Source: JBMNIZ01 sp050951405 (GTDB lineage Bacteria; Bacillota; DULZ01). From it: a DNA stretch of 64,000 nucleotides. The stretch is taken from NCBI GenBank assembly GCA_050951405.1, contig JBMNIZ010000012.1, forward strand, positions 124,001 to 188,000, given 5' to 3'. The position numbers were made by a program, and so were the translations under genes. Below are positions 53,187 to 63,012 of this stretch, one piece after another (position 1 is the first letter of the stretch; every line of letters starts with the position of its first letter). The notes below the pieces were generated by a model, which was not told the origin of the DNA, did not search any database, and saw only the letters and a program-made list of their open reading frames with translations.

Positions 53187-54992
53187 CTACACTATGTTTA
53201 TCCTGAGGACCTGTTCACCAAAGACTTCTATCTGCACTTCCTGCCCCAATTCCAAATCCGATAAGCTTCCCTTTCTATCTTCGTCCGCATAGATTTCCGT
53301 TTCCTGATCTATTACAAATGTATAGACGCGTCCTTGATCAGTCTCAATGGTCAATGAAGAGCTGGCGCCGAAGACCAAACCCACAATTTTCCCCCTATAC
53401 CTTTGCCTGAAAGCACTTTCAGCATCTATTCTCAAGGCATCATCAGCCCGGGCTAGCACTCTTGCCCAAAAGCCCGGCTTCAATTCATCCAGTCTTACCC
53501 GGTCTCCGTCCAAGTAAATCCGCGTGGTGGAAGTAACCTTGAAATCGTAATCCTTTTTGCTACTTATCCGTAAACGAACAGCCGGTTCTTTTCCTTTGGA
53601 AATCCTGACGATCTCACCGCTGTATTCTTTTTCCGCAGGTGTCTCCGCTTGAATGCGGAGAGCCTTCTCTCCCACATATTGAACGGTTACCGGATAGCCC
53701 GGCTTTAAATCGTTCAGGTCGGTAATGGGTTTCCCATCAAGAGAAATTCTGGTTTCATCCGTAACCTGCAATCTGATTTCTTTTCCATCTTCAGCCTGGA
53801 CTTTAATGATATTGCTTTTACCCAGGTTCAGTTCCGCCAGCACGCCCTTCACCGACTTTTCCCTTGTTTCAGCGGAGCTGATCACCAAGGCCAGATCTCC
53901 TTGAGCGATGACGGTGACCTCCTGCCCAATCTGCAAATCCGTGAAAAAGACTTCTTTTCCATCCACTTCTACTTCCGTATCGGGATTTACTTTAAATTTC
54001 TTGGTTTTCTTTCCGTCATCTATGGTAATACTCGCATCCAGGCCCAAAACCATCTGAATAATTTGCCCTCGATAAGCCTGTTCTTCTTTGCTGCTGTAAG
54101 CTTTAATGTATACTACTCTTCCACCGTCCCCAAAAACCAACTTGGCCCGGTTACCCACATCCAAGTCATCTCTGTCAGCCAAGCTGCCGTCCAAATAAAC
54201 CGTGACCTTTGGGTCCAGTAGGAATTTCTGGGTGAAACTCCCCGTCTTCAGAGAAATGCTCTCACTGCCGACAGCGACAATCACTCCGCTGATTTCCAGC
54301 GGATGAACATTTCTTATTTTACCGTCAATTCGGTCCAGCAAAACCGCCATTTCCGCCCGCGTGATTGGCTTGTTCGGCTGAAATTGCTTCCCGGGCATAC
54401 CTTGCATAATCCCTTTCTTGACCATGGCCGAGATTATTTCTCTAAACTCCTGGGCCAGATCCCGGATGTCAAAAAAACTTAAAACCCCGTCCTTCTCCCC
54501 TTCTGGATCCATGCCCAAGGCCCGGGCTAAATAGACAGCCGCTTCAATTCTTTTGGTTCCCTGCTGAGGGCGAAAAGACTTCAAGTCCCTTTCCTGCAAA
54601 AGACCTTTTTCATAGGCTACTTGCACATATCCTTGCGCCCAAGAAGGAATCTGCTTCCCATGTTTAAAATCAGCTGTCAAGGCGGTCTTTTTGGCCTCTT
54701 CCTCCCAACCTAAGGCCCGGATCAGCATGACCACCGTCTCCAGATTGCTGACCACGTTACTGGGTCGAAAAGAAAAATCTTCATATCCGCGAATAAAACC
54801 TTTGGCATACATCTCCATCATGACACTCTCAGCCCAGTGTCCTTTGATGTCTTTTATCTCCGGTTCCTTTTTGACCTGCACCTTTTTGATTTGGGAAAAA
54901 GCTGGAGGATCAGCCAGAGCCACCGGCACCAACGCACCCATCACCAGCAGGACTGAAAGCAAAACAGATAGCAACTTCTTTCCTCGGAACAT
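53187..54992 (-). CDS. S-layer-homology protein with five C-terminal repeats
   Basis: A secreted protein of 601 residues from the ATG behind GAGGAGGG; the upstream extension is not coding. A signal peptide ends at ALA-DPP (about residue 27). Three SLH domains follow (about 45-95, 110-155, 175-225; e.g. IKGHWAESVMMEMYAKGFI and PITRAEMAVLLDRI), which bind cell-wall polymers. The rest holds five repeats of some 65 residues, each with a GxIxx start, a T-x-I/V-YLDG-like turn and an L-x-x-G-x-x-V/A segment. Role is likely structural or scaffold at the surface. Confidence 0.9.
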   Translation of the reverse strand: MFRGKKLLSVLLSVLLVMGALVPVALADPPAFSQIKKVQVKKEPEIKDIKGHWAESVMMEMYAKGFIRGYEDFSFRPSNVVSNLETVVMLIRALGWEEEAKKTALTADFKHGKQIPSWAQGYVQVAYEKGLLQERDLKSFRPQQGTKRIEAAVYLARALGMDPEGEKDGVLSFFDIRDLAQEFREIISAMVKKGIMQGMPGKQFQPNKPITRAEMAVLLDRIDGKIRNVHPLEISGVIVAVGSESISLKTGSFTQKFLLDPKVTVYLDGSLADRDDLDVGNRAKLVFGDGGRVVYIKAYSSKEEQAYRGQIIQMVLGLDASITIDDGKKTKKFKVNPDTEVEVDGKEVFFTDLQIGQEVTVIAQGDLALVISSAETREKSVKGVLAELNLGKSNIIKVQAEDGKEIRLQVTDETRISLDGKPITDLNDLKPGYPVTVQYVGEKALRIQAETPAEKEYSGEIVRISKGKEPAVRLRISSKKDYDFKVTSTTRIYLDGDRVRLDELKPGFWARVLARADDALRIDAESAFRQRYRGKIVGLVFGASSSLTIETDQGRVYTFVIDQETEIYADEDRKGSLSDLELGQEVQIEVFGEQVLRINIV

Positions 54993-55120
54993 CCAAACGC
55001 CCTCCTCATCGTATTTCTCGTCCCATATAATAGTCGGAAAGAGGGCCGTATTTCCGGGGGTAGCCAAGGAAACAATTGAAAAATCATCCTTCCTTTCCAC
55101 CGGCAAGAAGCAGATCCTCT

Positions 55121-57112
55121 TTACTCATTGATCATTTCCAGAAAATCTTTTTCGCTGAGAATCGGTACATTTAAAGCTAAAGCTTTGTTGTATTTTGAGC
55201 CCGGGTTGGCCCCGGCAATCAGGTAATCCGTGTTTTTGCTCACACTGCCGGAAACCCGGCCTCCTTTTTCTTCGATCAACTTCTGGGCTTCTTTCCGGGA
55301 GAAACTATCCAGGGTTCCCGTCAAAACAAATTGCAGGCCGGCCAAGGGTTGCGGCTTGGAAACCGCTTTTTCCCTTTCCATTTTAATCCCGGCTTCCGCC
55401 AGTTTTTCCAGCACGCGCCTATTCACTGGTTCATGGAAAAAGGATTGAATGCTCTCCGCAATGCGGGGGCCGATCTCAGGGATCTGCTGCAGTTCCTCCT
55501 GGGACGCATTCTGCAGAGCATCTATAGAAGGAAAATGTTCTGCCAAAATTTTTCCCGCCCTACTGCCCACATGGCGGATACCCAGGGCAAAAAGCAAGCG
55601 GTTCAGAGGTCGTTGTTTGCTATTCTCAATGGCCGTCAGCAAATTCCTTGCCGATTGATCTCCAAAACGCTCCAGATCGATCAAATCCTCGTATTTCAGG
55701 TAATAAAGATCGGCAGCATCGCGAATCAGACCGGCCGCCAGTAGCTGCTCCACCACTTTCGGCCCCAATCCTTCAATATCCATTGCTTCCCGGGAAGCAA
55801 AGTGGATAATCCCCTCCCTGACCTGGGCAGGACAGGCCAGCCCCCCGGTACAGCGGTGGGCGGCCTCTCCCTCTAATCGTACTACCCGGGAGCCGCACTC
55901 GGGGCAGCTAGTAGGCAGCCGAAACGGCCGTTCCCTGCCGGTCCTCTTCTCCGGCAAAACTGCCACCACTTCGGGAATGATTTCTCCCGCTTTTTGCACC
56001 ACCACTGTGTCTCCCAGCTGAATGTCTTTCTCTTTGATCATATCTTCATTGTGCAAGCTGGCGCGGCTGACGGTAGTCCCCGCCAACCTGACCGGCTGGA
56101 GAATGGCCGTTGGGGTGAGAACTCCGGTCCGGCCTACTTTGACCACAATGTCCTTGATTGTGGTGGTGGCTTGCTCTGCAGGAAATTTATAAGCAATGGC
56201 CCAGCGAGGGTTTTTCGATGTACTGCCCAGGGCTTCCTGCACACTTAAATCATTTACTTTAATCACCATACCGTCAATCTCAAAAGGAAGAGAAGCCCTC
56301 TTTTCCGCCCATTCCTGACAGTAATCAATCACTTCATCAATATTCCGGCAGAGCTTCCGATCCGGGTTGACCGGAAGCCCCAATTCCTCCAATAGTTGCA
56401 AAGCTTGCCAATGGGTTTTGAGCTCCCGGCCTTCCACTTGGATAATCTCATAAAAAAACGCGCTCAAAGAACGGGAAGCGGCCACTTTCGGATCCAACTG
56501 CCGTAATGAGCCGGCAGCCGCATTGCGGGGATTGGCAAAAAGAGAAATGCCTTGCCTGCTTCTTTCTTCATTTAGCCGAACAAAGGCCTTTTTGGGCATA
56601 AAAGCCTCTCCCCGCACAGCTAAGAAGGAAACATCCTCTTTGATCCGCAGGGGAATAAACGGTATGGTTTTCAAATTTTGCGTAATATCCTCCCCAATTA
56701 TTCCATCCCCCCTGGTAGCCCCGGATACCAAATTTCCTTGTTCATAGATCAAAGCCACCGAAAGACCGTCAATCTTGGGTTCCACCACATATTCCATCTC
56801 CCCGAAGCCGGCTGTCTGAATTCGCTTATGAAAATCCCGCAGGTCTCCAGAGTGAAAAGCATTGGCCAGGCTCAAAAGAGGCTTGGGATGGGTTACCTGG
56901 GCAAAAGACTTGAGAGGTTCTCCCCCCACCCGCTGGCTGGGGGAATCCGGAGTAACCAGCTCCGGGTACTTTTCTTCCAAAGCCAACAGTTCCTGCATCA
57001 GCAGATCGTATTCCCGATCAGAAATCAGGGGGGCATCGAGCACGTAATAAGCGTAATTATGCTTGGCCAGTTCCTTTTTTAAATAGTCAAGCCTTTCTTT
57101 CGCCTTTTCCAA
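55121..57112 (-). CDS. ligA: NAD-dependent DNA ligase
   Basis: LigA seals nicks in replication and repair. The 663-residue protein has the adenylation domain with catalytic Lys in VEPKIDGLSVALIYE, then OB fold, zinc finger (CPECGSRVVR, HRCTGGLACPAQ), helix-hairpin-helix repeats and a C-terminal BRCT domain (GLQFVLTGTLDSFSRKEAQKLIEEKGG). It follows pcrA, a frequent pair in Firmicutes. Confidence 0.96.
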   Translation of the reverse strand: MEKAKERLDYLKKELAKHNYAYYVLDAPLISDREYDLLMQELLALEEKYPELVTPDSPSQRVGGEPLKSFAQVTHPKPLLSLANAFHSGDLRDFHKRIQTAGFGEMEYVVEPKIDGLSVALIYEQGNLVSGATRGDGIIGEDITQNLKTIPFIPLRIKEDVSFLAVRGEAFMPKKAFVRLNEERSRQGISLFANPRNAAAGSLRQLDPKVAASRSLSAFFYEIIQVEGRELKTHWQALQLLEELGLPVNPDRKLCRNIDEVIDYCQEWAEKRASLPFEIDGMVIKVNDLSVQEALGSTSKNPRWAIAYKFPAEQATTTIKDIVVKVGRTGVLTPTAILQPVRLAGTTVSRASLHNEDMIKEKDIQLGDTVVVQKAGEIIPEVVAVLPEKRTGRERPFRLPTSCPECGSRVVRLEGEAAHRCTGGLACPAQVREGIIHFASREAMDIEGLGPKVVEQLLAAGLIRDAADLYYLKYEDLIDLERFGDQSARNLLTAIENSKQRPLNRLLFALGIRHVGSRAGKILAEHFPSIDALQNASQEELQQIPEIGPRIAESIQSFFHEPVNRRVLEKLAEAGIKMEREKAVSKPQPLAGLQFVLTGTLDSFSRKEAQKLIEEKGGRVSGSVSKNTDYLIAGANPGSKYNKALALNVPILSEKDFLEMINE

Positions 57113-57179
57113 AAAGATCCTACCTCCTTTTCCCTATTATTTCCACCCAAAAAGACTGGTACACCTTGCCGGCAAATGA

Positions 57180-59333
57180 TTAGACTCTGCTCAAGGGAGC
57201 AAATCTGGCCAGAAGGACCTTAATCCCTTGATTGGGAAAAGCAACGCTTAACTGGGGATCATCCGCTTCGCCTCCTATTTTCACAATCACGCCCACGCCC
57301 CATTTTGGATGATTGACTTTGTCCCCCAGCTGCCAAGCACTTTTCCTTTCCGGTCCTTTCTCTGGGGCCTTTACCGTTCGGTACTCCTGCTCAAGACTGT
57401 AAGCACCCTCTCTCACCTCAACAACCAACTCAGCGGGTATTTCCGCCAAGAAACGGGAAGGGGGATTGTTGGCGGGTGCCCCATACAAAGTTCTCTGCCA
57501 AGCCCTGCTTAAAAACAATTCCTCCCGGGCCCGGGTCATCCCTACATAACAAAGGCGCCTCTCTTCCTCCAATTCATCCTCTTCCAATAAAGAACGTGCA
57601 TGGGGGAATATGCCTTCCTCCAATCCGGTCAGAAACACCACAGGAAACTCCAAGCCCTTGGCAGAGTGAAGAGTCATCAAAACCACTTTATCATCATTTT
57701 CTTCATATTCGTCCAGCTCGGATACCAAAGATACTTGGGCCAAAAAGCCTTCCAGGCTTTTCTCTTCGCTGAAACGGTCGTAGTCATAAGTAACGGAAAG
57801 AAATTCCTGCAGGTTTTCCAGGCGAGCTGCAGCGTCTAATGTATTTTCCCTTTTTAATTCCTCCAGGTAACCGCTTTTCTCTAAAATATTCTCCACCAGC
57901 TCAGTCACCGGCACCCGATCAACCATCTCCTCCAGGCTGTCCATCAGACGGGCAAAGCTTTCCACCGCCCGAACGAAACGGGAAGAAAGTCCGGGTATTT
58001 CCCGAGCCCTGTGGACAGTTTCGTACATGGTCAGCCCTTTTTCTGCTCCAAATTTTTCCAATGAGGCCCAGGTAGCCTCTCCAATGCCCCGCCGAGGTAT
58101 GTTGATAATCCTGCGCAAACTGATAGCATCCAAAGGATTATAAAGCACTTTCAAGTAAGCCAGAATATCCTTGATCTCTTTTCTCTCATAGAACTTGATA
58201 CCGCCGATGATCTCATAGGGTATCCCCGTTTTGATAAAAGCTTCTTCCAAAACCCGGGATTGGGCATTGGTCCGGTAGAGCACTGCAAAATCCCTATAAG
58301 AACGGCCCAACTGCTGAACTTGCTGATAAATCTCCCCTGCCACAAAAGCAGCCTCATCCAGCTCGGTTTCCCCTGTAACCATCAAAAGGGGCTTGCCCCG
58401 CGGATTCTTAGTCCAGAGGGCCTTCGGTTTCCGATCCAAGTTGTGGCTGATAACTTGATTGGCCGCTTCCAAAATAATCTGCGTAGATCGGTAGTTCTGT
58501 TCCAGTTTGATGACCCGGGCTTCCGGGTAATCATTTTGGAAATCCAGGATATTTTGTAAATTGGCACCCCGCCAACCGTAGATGGATTGATCCGGATCTC
58601 CCACCACAAATAAATTCCGGTGCCCTGCAGCCAGCTGGCGAATCAGCACATATTGAGCATGGTTGGTATCCTGGTATTCATCCACCAAAATATACCGAAA
58701 CCGTTGTTGATAGCGGCGCAAAATTTGCGGATATTTCTTAAACAATTCCACCGTCAACATCAACAAATCATCAAAATCCAATCCGTTCAGTTCTTTTAAA
58801 TGCGCTTGGTATTTGCCATACACTTGGGCTGCTTTCCCCAGAAGCAAATTGTCCGCTTCTTGCGCCAAGCCTTCCGAATCCAAAAGGCGATTTTTGGCCT
58901 TGCTGATGATATTGAGAATGCTGCTTGGTGGAAATTTTTTGTCATCCAGATTTAGCTCTTTCAAGCAATTCTTGATCAAAGACAGCTGGTCAGCCGTATC
59001 GTAAATGACGAAATTGGAACGATAGCCCAGGGGGGCAATCTCCTGGCGGAGAATTCTGACACAAGCAGCATGGAAAGTGTTGACCCAGAGCCAGCGAGAT
59101 ACAGGCCCGATCAGGGCTTGCAATCGTTCTTTCATCTCTCCGGCCGCCTTGTTCGTAAAGGTGATGGCCAAAATGCTCTCCGGATCCACAGCTTTTTCTT
59201 TCAACAAATAAGCAATCCGGTGCGTTAATACCCTGGTTTTACCGCTCCCTGCACCGGCAAGAACCAATACAGGGCCTTCGGTAACAGTCACTGCTTCCTT
59301 TTGCGAAGGATTAAGCCCTTCCAACACTTCCAA
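57180..59333 (-). CDS. pcrA: ATP-dependent DNA helicase PcrA (UvrD/Rep family)
   Basis: Superfamily 1 helicase of 717 residues: Q-motif LNPSQKEAV, Walker A LAGAGSGKTRVLTHRI, motif II LVDEYQDTN, motif III FVVGDPDQSIYGWRGAN, motif IV FRSTQ-like (QNYRSTQIIL), motif V TLHSAKGLEFPVVFL and motif VI EERRLCYVGMTRARE. The C-terminal tail (WQLGDKVNHPKWGVGVIV) binds RNA polymerase in relatives. Complete. Confidence 0.96.
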   Translation of the reverse strand: MEVLEGLNPSQKEAVTVTEGPVLVLAGAGSGKTRVLTHRIAYLLKEKAVDPESILAITFTNKAAGEMKERLQALIGPVSRWLWVNTFHAACVRILRQEIAPLGYRSNFVIYDTADQLSLIKNCLKELNLDDKKFPPSSILNIISKAKNRLLDSEGLAQEADNLLLGKAAQVYGKYQAHLKELNGLDFDDLLMLTVELFKKYPQILRRYQQRFRYILVDEYQDTNHAQYVLIRQLAAGHRNLFVVGDPDQSIYGWRGANLQNILDFQNDYPEARVIKLEQNYRSTQIILEAANQVISHNLDRKPKALWTKNPRGKPLLMVTGETELDEAAFVAGEIYQQVQQLGRSYRDFAVLYRTNAQSRVLEEAFIKTGIPYEIIGGIKFYERKEIKDILAYLKVLYNPLDAISLRRIINIPRRGIGEATWASLEKFGAEKGLTMYETVHRAREIPGLSSRFVRAVESFARLMDSLEEMVDRVPVTELVENILEKSGYLEELKRENTLDAAARLENLQEFLSVTYDYDRFSEEKSLEGFLAQVSLVSELDEYEENDDKVVLMTLHSAKGLEFPVVFLTGLEEGIFPHARSLLEEDELEEERRLCYVGMTRAREELFLSRAWQRTLYGAPANNPPSRFLAEIPAELVVEVREGAYSLEQEYRTVKAPEKGPERKSAWQLGDKVNHPKWGVGVIVKIGGEADDPQLSVAFPNQGIKVLLARFAPLSRV

Positions 59334-59469
59334 ATTACAGCCTCCTTAGAAACATCCCATCTCGCCTTATCTTATCACAAAAAAATGCCCCCTTCAGCAC
59401 TTTTCCTCCATATTATGCTCTTTCCGGATGACCGCCGGCAGCTCTTGAAATCCGCTCTTTCATGACCGC

Positions 59470-59504
59470 CAAAGAAAGAAACCGGGTACGACCGTCCCGG
59501 TTTC
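59470..59504 (-). terminator. Terminator after ddl
   Basis: GAAACCGGG pairs with CCCGGTTTC on the minus strand and TTTCTTT follows. The rest of the gap up to pcrA shows no further gene. Confidence 0.82.
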
Positions 59505-59509
59505 TTCCC

Positions 59510-60631
59510 TCATCCCTTCAATCTGTGGTAAGTATAAAGATTGCGTTTCTTCTCCTCGTGGCGTTCCAGGGCCAGTTGGATTAGGCGGTCTAAGAGGTCA
59601 AGATACTTGAGGCCGGACGCCTCCCACAATTTGGGATACATGCTGATTTTAGTGAAACCCGGAATGGTGTTGACCTCGTTAATAAAAACCTGGTTATCGG
59701 ATCGGCGCACGAAAAAATCCGCCCGGACCATGCCTGCACAATCCAAGGCCAAAAAAGCCTCCTTGGCCAATTCTTGGAGTCTGGCCACCACGGGATCAGG
59801 TAAATCCGCCGGTATAATCAGCTGGGAAGAGCCGGACAGGTATTTAGCTTCGTAATCATAAAACTCATTACTGGGAATAATCTCGCCCGGTACCGATACT
59901 TCAGGCAAATTATTACCCAAAACGCTCAGTTCGATCTCCCGACCTTCAATATTTTCCTCCACGATGATCTTTCGGTCATACAGAGCCGCCTCACCCAAGG
60001 CCCGGCTCAACTCTTCCCGGTTACGAGCTTTGGAAACCCCCACACTGGAACCAAGATTGGCAGGTTTGACAAAACAAGGATAACCTATTTCCTCTTCCAA
60101 ACGGGAGATGACTTCAGCGGCTGCCTGCTGCCACTCCCAGCGCATGAGCCCAATGAAACGGGCTTGGGGAAAACCGTGTCTGGCAAATACTGTTTTCATC
60201 AGTATTTTATCCATGGCTAAAGCCGAACCCAAAACCCCGCTGCCCACATAAGGAAGGCCGGCCAACTCCAGCAAGCCCTGGACACAGCCGTCCTCGCCAA
60301 AAGTACCGTGCAGAACGGGAAAAACCACCTGGATAGGTTCTTCCAATCCCTGACAGAGAGCAGCTTTCTTTTCATCCAGAAGCAACAACCCGGAACGGGT
60401 AGGTTCGGGCTGGAGAACCACCGGACAGGAAGAAGCCCCAAATCCCCTCTCCAGCACCTCATCAGGGGTAAGGCCGGCCAGCCAACGGCCCTCTTTGGTA
60501 ATCCCTACCGGCACAACATCATATTTGTTCTTATCCAGGGCATGGAAAACCGAAGCCGCCGACTGCAAAGAAACCTCATGCTCCCCTGACCGGCCGCCAA
60601 ATAAGAGCAGAACACGTAAACGTTTCCCCAA
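59510..60631 (-). CDS. ddl: D-alanine--D-alanine ligase
   Basis: Ddl joins two D-Ala for peptidoglycan. The start is best at TTG (60631) behind GGGGTG, giving MGKRLRVLLLFGGRSGEHEVSLQSA (373 residues); the longer frame adds a poor N-terminus. ATP-grasp blocks are GEDGCVQGLLELAGLPYVGSG, GYPCFVKPANLGSSVGVSKA, FVRRSDNQVFINEVNTIPGFT. The position of Tyr in KYLSGS fits a D-Ala-D-Ala enzyme rather than a D-lactate form. Confidence 0.93.
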   Translation of the reverse strand: MGKRLRVLLLFGGRSGEHEVSLQSAASVFHALDKNKYDVVPVGITKEGRWLAGLTPDEVLERGFGASSCPVVLQPEPTRSGLLLLDEKKAALCQGLEEPIQVVFPVLHGTFGEDGCVQGLLELAGLPYVGSGVLGSALAMDKILMKTVFARHGFPQARFIGLMRWEWQQAAAEVISRLEEEIGYPCFVKPANLGSSVGVSKARNREELSRALGEAALYDRKIIVEENIEGREIELSVLGNNLPEVSVPGEIIPSNEFYDYEAKYLSGSSQLIIPADLPDPVVARLQELAKEAFLALDCAGMVRADFFVRRSDNQVFINEVNTIPGFTKISMYPKLWEASGLKYLDLLDRLIQLALERHEEKKRNLYTYHRLKG

Positions 60632-60759
60632 TTCTTTCACCCCAATTCGGATTAGTTTCCTTTCAGTCCTTATCTTATGCAATAATAGGGGGAAAATGAA
60701 AAAAGATGATTATGCTTCTCCTCCAACCTAAAAAAGCTTCCCGCCCATATCCAGCTTTT

Positions 60760-61434
60760 TTATTTTCTTCTCTTATCCAATTCTCTCCTGATCCTTTCCA
60801 GAGAGACTCCTTTTGCTGTGAGGAGTACTATTAAATGATACAACAAATCCGCCGTTTCATAAACCAATTCTTCCTGGTCCTGGTTTTTTGCGGCGATGAT
60901 CACTTCCGTTGCCTCTTCGCCGAATTTTTTCAGGATTTTATCCAGACCTTGCCGAAAAAGATATGTGGTATAAGAACCTTCAGGCAGCTCCTTTTGCCTT
61001 TGTGCAACGATTTCGCGCAAAGATCCCATGGTATGACCCAAATGCCTGGCCTGACCCTGCTCCCGGGAATCTTCTTCCATGGTGGTGCCTTTTTCCCTGT
61101 CCACCCGGTAATGAAAACAGCTGTGGAAATTTTCATGACAGGCACGGCCTTGCTGCACCACCTGGATCAGAAGAGTATCAGCGTCACAATCATAATAAAT
61201 GGCCTTCACTTTCTGGTAGTGTCCAGAAGTGGCTCCTTTATGCCAGAGTTCCTGCCGACTCCGGCTGAAAAACCAAGTGGAACCGGTGGCCAAAGTATGT
61301 TCTAAAGCTTCTCTATTCTGATAAGCGAGCATTAATACTTCCCCCGATCCCCACTCCTGGACGATCACCGGGATCAAACCCTCTTTGTCAAATCGAAGTT
61401 TACTGATAAAATCAGCTTCCACTGGAAATTTCAA
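60760..61434 (-). CDS. hisI: Bifunctional PR-AMP cyclohydrolase / PR-ATP pyrophosphatase
   Basis: HisIE fusion of 224 residues for steps 2 and 3 of histidine synthesis. The HisI part (1-120) has VLMLAYQNREAL, RSRQELWHKGATSG, YYDCDADTLLIQV and CHENFHSCFH; the HisE part (about 130-224) has YTTYLFRQGLDKILKKFGEEATEVIIAAKN. It overlaps hisF by 4 bp and ends the operon. Confidence 0.95.
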   Translation of the reverse strand: MKFPVEADFISKLRFDKEGLIPVIVQEWGSGEVLMLAYQNREALEHTLATGSTWFFSRSRQELWHKGATSGHYQKVKAIYYDCDADTLLIQVVQQGRACHENFHSCFHYRVDREKGTTMEEDSREQGQARHLGHTMGSLREIVAQRQKELPEGSYTTYLFRQGLDKILKKFGEEATEVIIAAKNQDQEELVYETADLLYHLIVLLTAKGVSLERIRRELDKRRK

Positions 61435-62186
61435 CGGCGCACTTTCACTCCTTTTTGGGCCAGGTATTTCTTGACTTCTTCGATGCTCAAGCGGCCAAAG
61501 TGAAAAATGGAGGCTGCCAAAGCCGCATCCGCCTTTCCCTGGGTAAAAACCTGGTAAAGATGTTCCAGCTCACCCGCACCTCCGGAAGCAATCACCGGTA
61601 TCTTTACCGCCTCTTTCACCCGCCTGGTCAATTCCAAATCATAGCCGTCCTGGCTGCCATCCCGATCCACGCTGGTGAGCAGGATTTCACCGGCTCCCAA
61701 GTCCTCCACTTCTTTCACCCATTCCAGCACATTTCTGCCGGTGACTTTTTTCCCTCCCTGAATGCACACTTCCCAATAATTCTCCCGGGTTTTTTTTGCA
61801 TCAACAGCCACCATGACCGAACTGCTGCCAAAAGCCTCTGCCGCTTCTTTCACCAGTTCCGGATAGCGGACGGCGGCCGTATTCAGGGATACCCGGGAGG
61901 ACCCTGCCTGTAAGAGGAGCTCCACATCGCCAAGACAGTTTAATCCCCCACCGGCAATCACCGGTGTGGAAATATCTTTGCACACCTGCCGGACAAGCTC
62001 TATGAATGAGGGCAAATGCTCCCTTGAACCGGTAATATTTAACATGACCAGTTCATCGGCACCGGCTTCATCATAGGCCCGGGCCAACTCTTTTGGATCG
62101 CCGGTCTCTTGCAGATTGAGAAAATTGATTCCCTTAACCACCCGTCCCCGGTCAATATCCAGGCAGGGGATAATTCTTTTTTCCAT
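61431..62186 (-). CDS. hisF: Imidazole glycerol phosphate synthase, cyclase subunit
   Basis: A TIM barrel of 251 residues started at MEKRIIPCLDIDRGRVVKG, behind TAGGAG; the frame runs upstream but adds only odd residues. GGGLNCLGDVELLLQAG and ASGGAGELEHLYQVF are phosphate-binding ends. HisF needs ammonia from HisH; no hisH is seen in the operon. Confidence 0.95.
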   Translation of the reverse strand: MEKRIIPCLDIDRGRVVKGINFLNLQETGDPKELARAYDEAGADELVMLNITGSREHLPSFIELVRQVCKDISTPVIAGGGLNCLGDVELLLQAGSSRVSLNTAAVRYPELVKEAAEAFGSSSVMVAVDAKKTRENYWEVCIQGGKKVTGRNVLEWVKEVEDLGAGEILLTSVDRDGSQDGYDLELTRRVKEAVKIPVIASGGAGELEHLYQVFTQGKADAALAASIFHFGRLSIEEVKKYLAQKGVKVRR

Positions 62187-62212
62187 CTTCCCACTCCTAT
62201 TATTTTTTCTCA

Positions 62213-62938
62213 TCAACTGGATAAAAGACTGATAGCCTCATCCAATTTCACCTTTCCCATGTACAGGGCCTTCCCCACAATAACTCCTTCTACTCCATAT
62301 TCCGCCAATTCTTTTAATGACAGCAAATCTTCCAGCCCGGCCACACCACCGGAGGCAATAACCTTCAGGCCTGTTTTTTGCGCGATCAGGCGCGTACTTT
62401 CTTTATTCGGTCCCCGCATGGTTCCGTCTCGCCGAGTATCGGTAAAGATGATTCTCTTCACTCCCAAAGATTTCATCTCCAGCCCCAACTCGACGAAAGT
62501 CTTTCCTACGGTAGCCTCCCAGCCCTCAACGGCCACAAATCCATCTTTGCTGTCAATGCCCACTGCTATTCGCTCCCCATAGAGGGCACAAGCTTTCTGC
62601 ACCAGTTCAGGATCGGCAATAGCCGCCGTCCCCAAAATAACCCGTTCTACTCCCAGGTCCAGGATCTGGCGGATATTGGCCAGAGTCCGTATTCCTCCTC
62701 CCAATTGCACGGGAATCCGCAACTGTTTTACTATTTCGCTCACTACCTCCAGGTTTTGCGGCGCACCGACAAAGGCCCCATCCAAATCCACCAGATGCAA
62801 AAGCTGAGCACCCAGTTCCTCCCATCTTTGCGCAGTGGCCACCGGGTCATCGGAAAAGACAGTAGTTTCTTCCAGTCTGCCCTGGATTAAACGTACGCAC
62901 TGACCTTCCCGCAGATCGATAGCCGGTATGACTAACAC
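62213..62938 (-). CDS. hisA: ProFAR isomerase
   Basis: The start is taken at GTG (62938) after GAGGGGAG, giving LVIPAIDLREGQCVRLIQG and 241 residues, the normal size. The barrel shows VDLDGAFVG, QLGGGIRT and FTDTRRDGTMRGPN and ASGGVAGLEDLL. A longer frame to 63016 overlaps the hisB end and is not likely to be translated. Confidence 0.93.
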   Translation of the reverse strand: MLVIPAIDLREGQCVRLIQGRLEETTVFSDDPVATAQRWEELGAQLLHLVDLDGAFVGAPQNLEVVSEIVKQLRIPVQLGGGIRTLANIRQILDLGVERVILGTAAIADPELVQKACALYGERIAVGIDSKDGFVAVEGWEATVGKTFVELGLEMKSLGVKRIIFTDTRRDGTMRGPNKESTRLIAQKTGLKVIASGGVAGLEDLLSLKELAEYGVEGVIVGKALYMGKVKLDEAISLLSS

Positions 62939-63012
62939 TTGCAATCTCCCCTCCTCATCCTTCTGTTGCTGGCTGCCGCTTCTTCCAGGCACAGGTAATC
63001 CATCCCGGGTTT

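Noticed and set aside
54993..55106. N-terminal extension of the SLH protein
   Set aside because: The signal peptide starts at the ATG behind GAGGAGGG; upstream residues have no signal-peptide logic.
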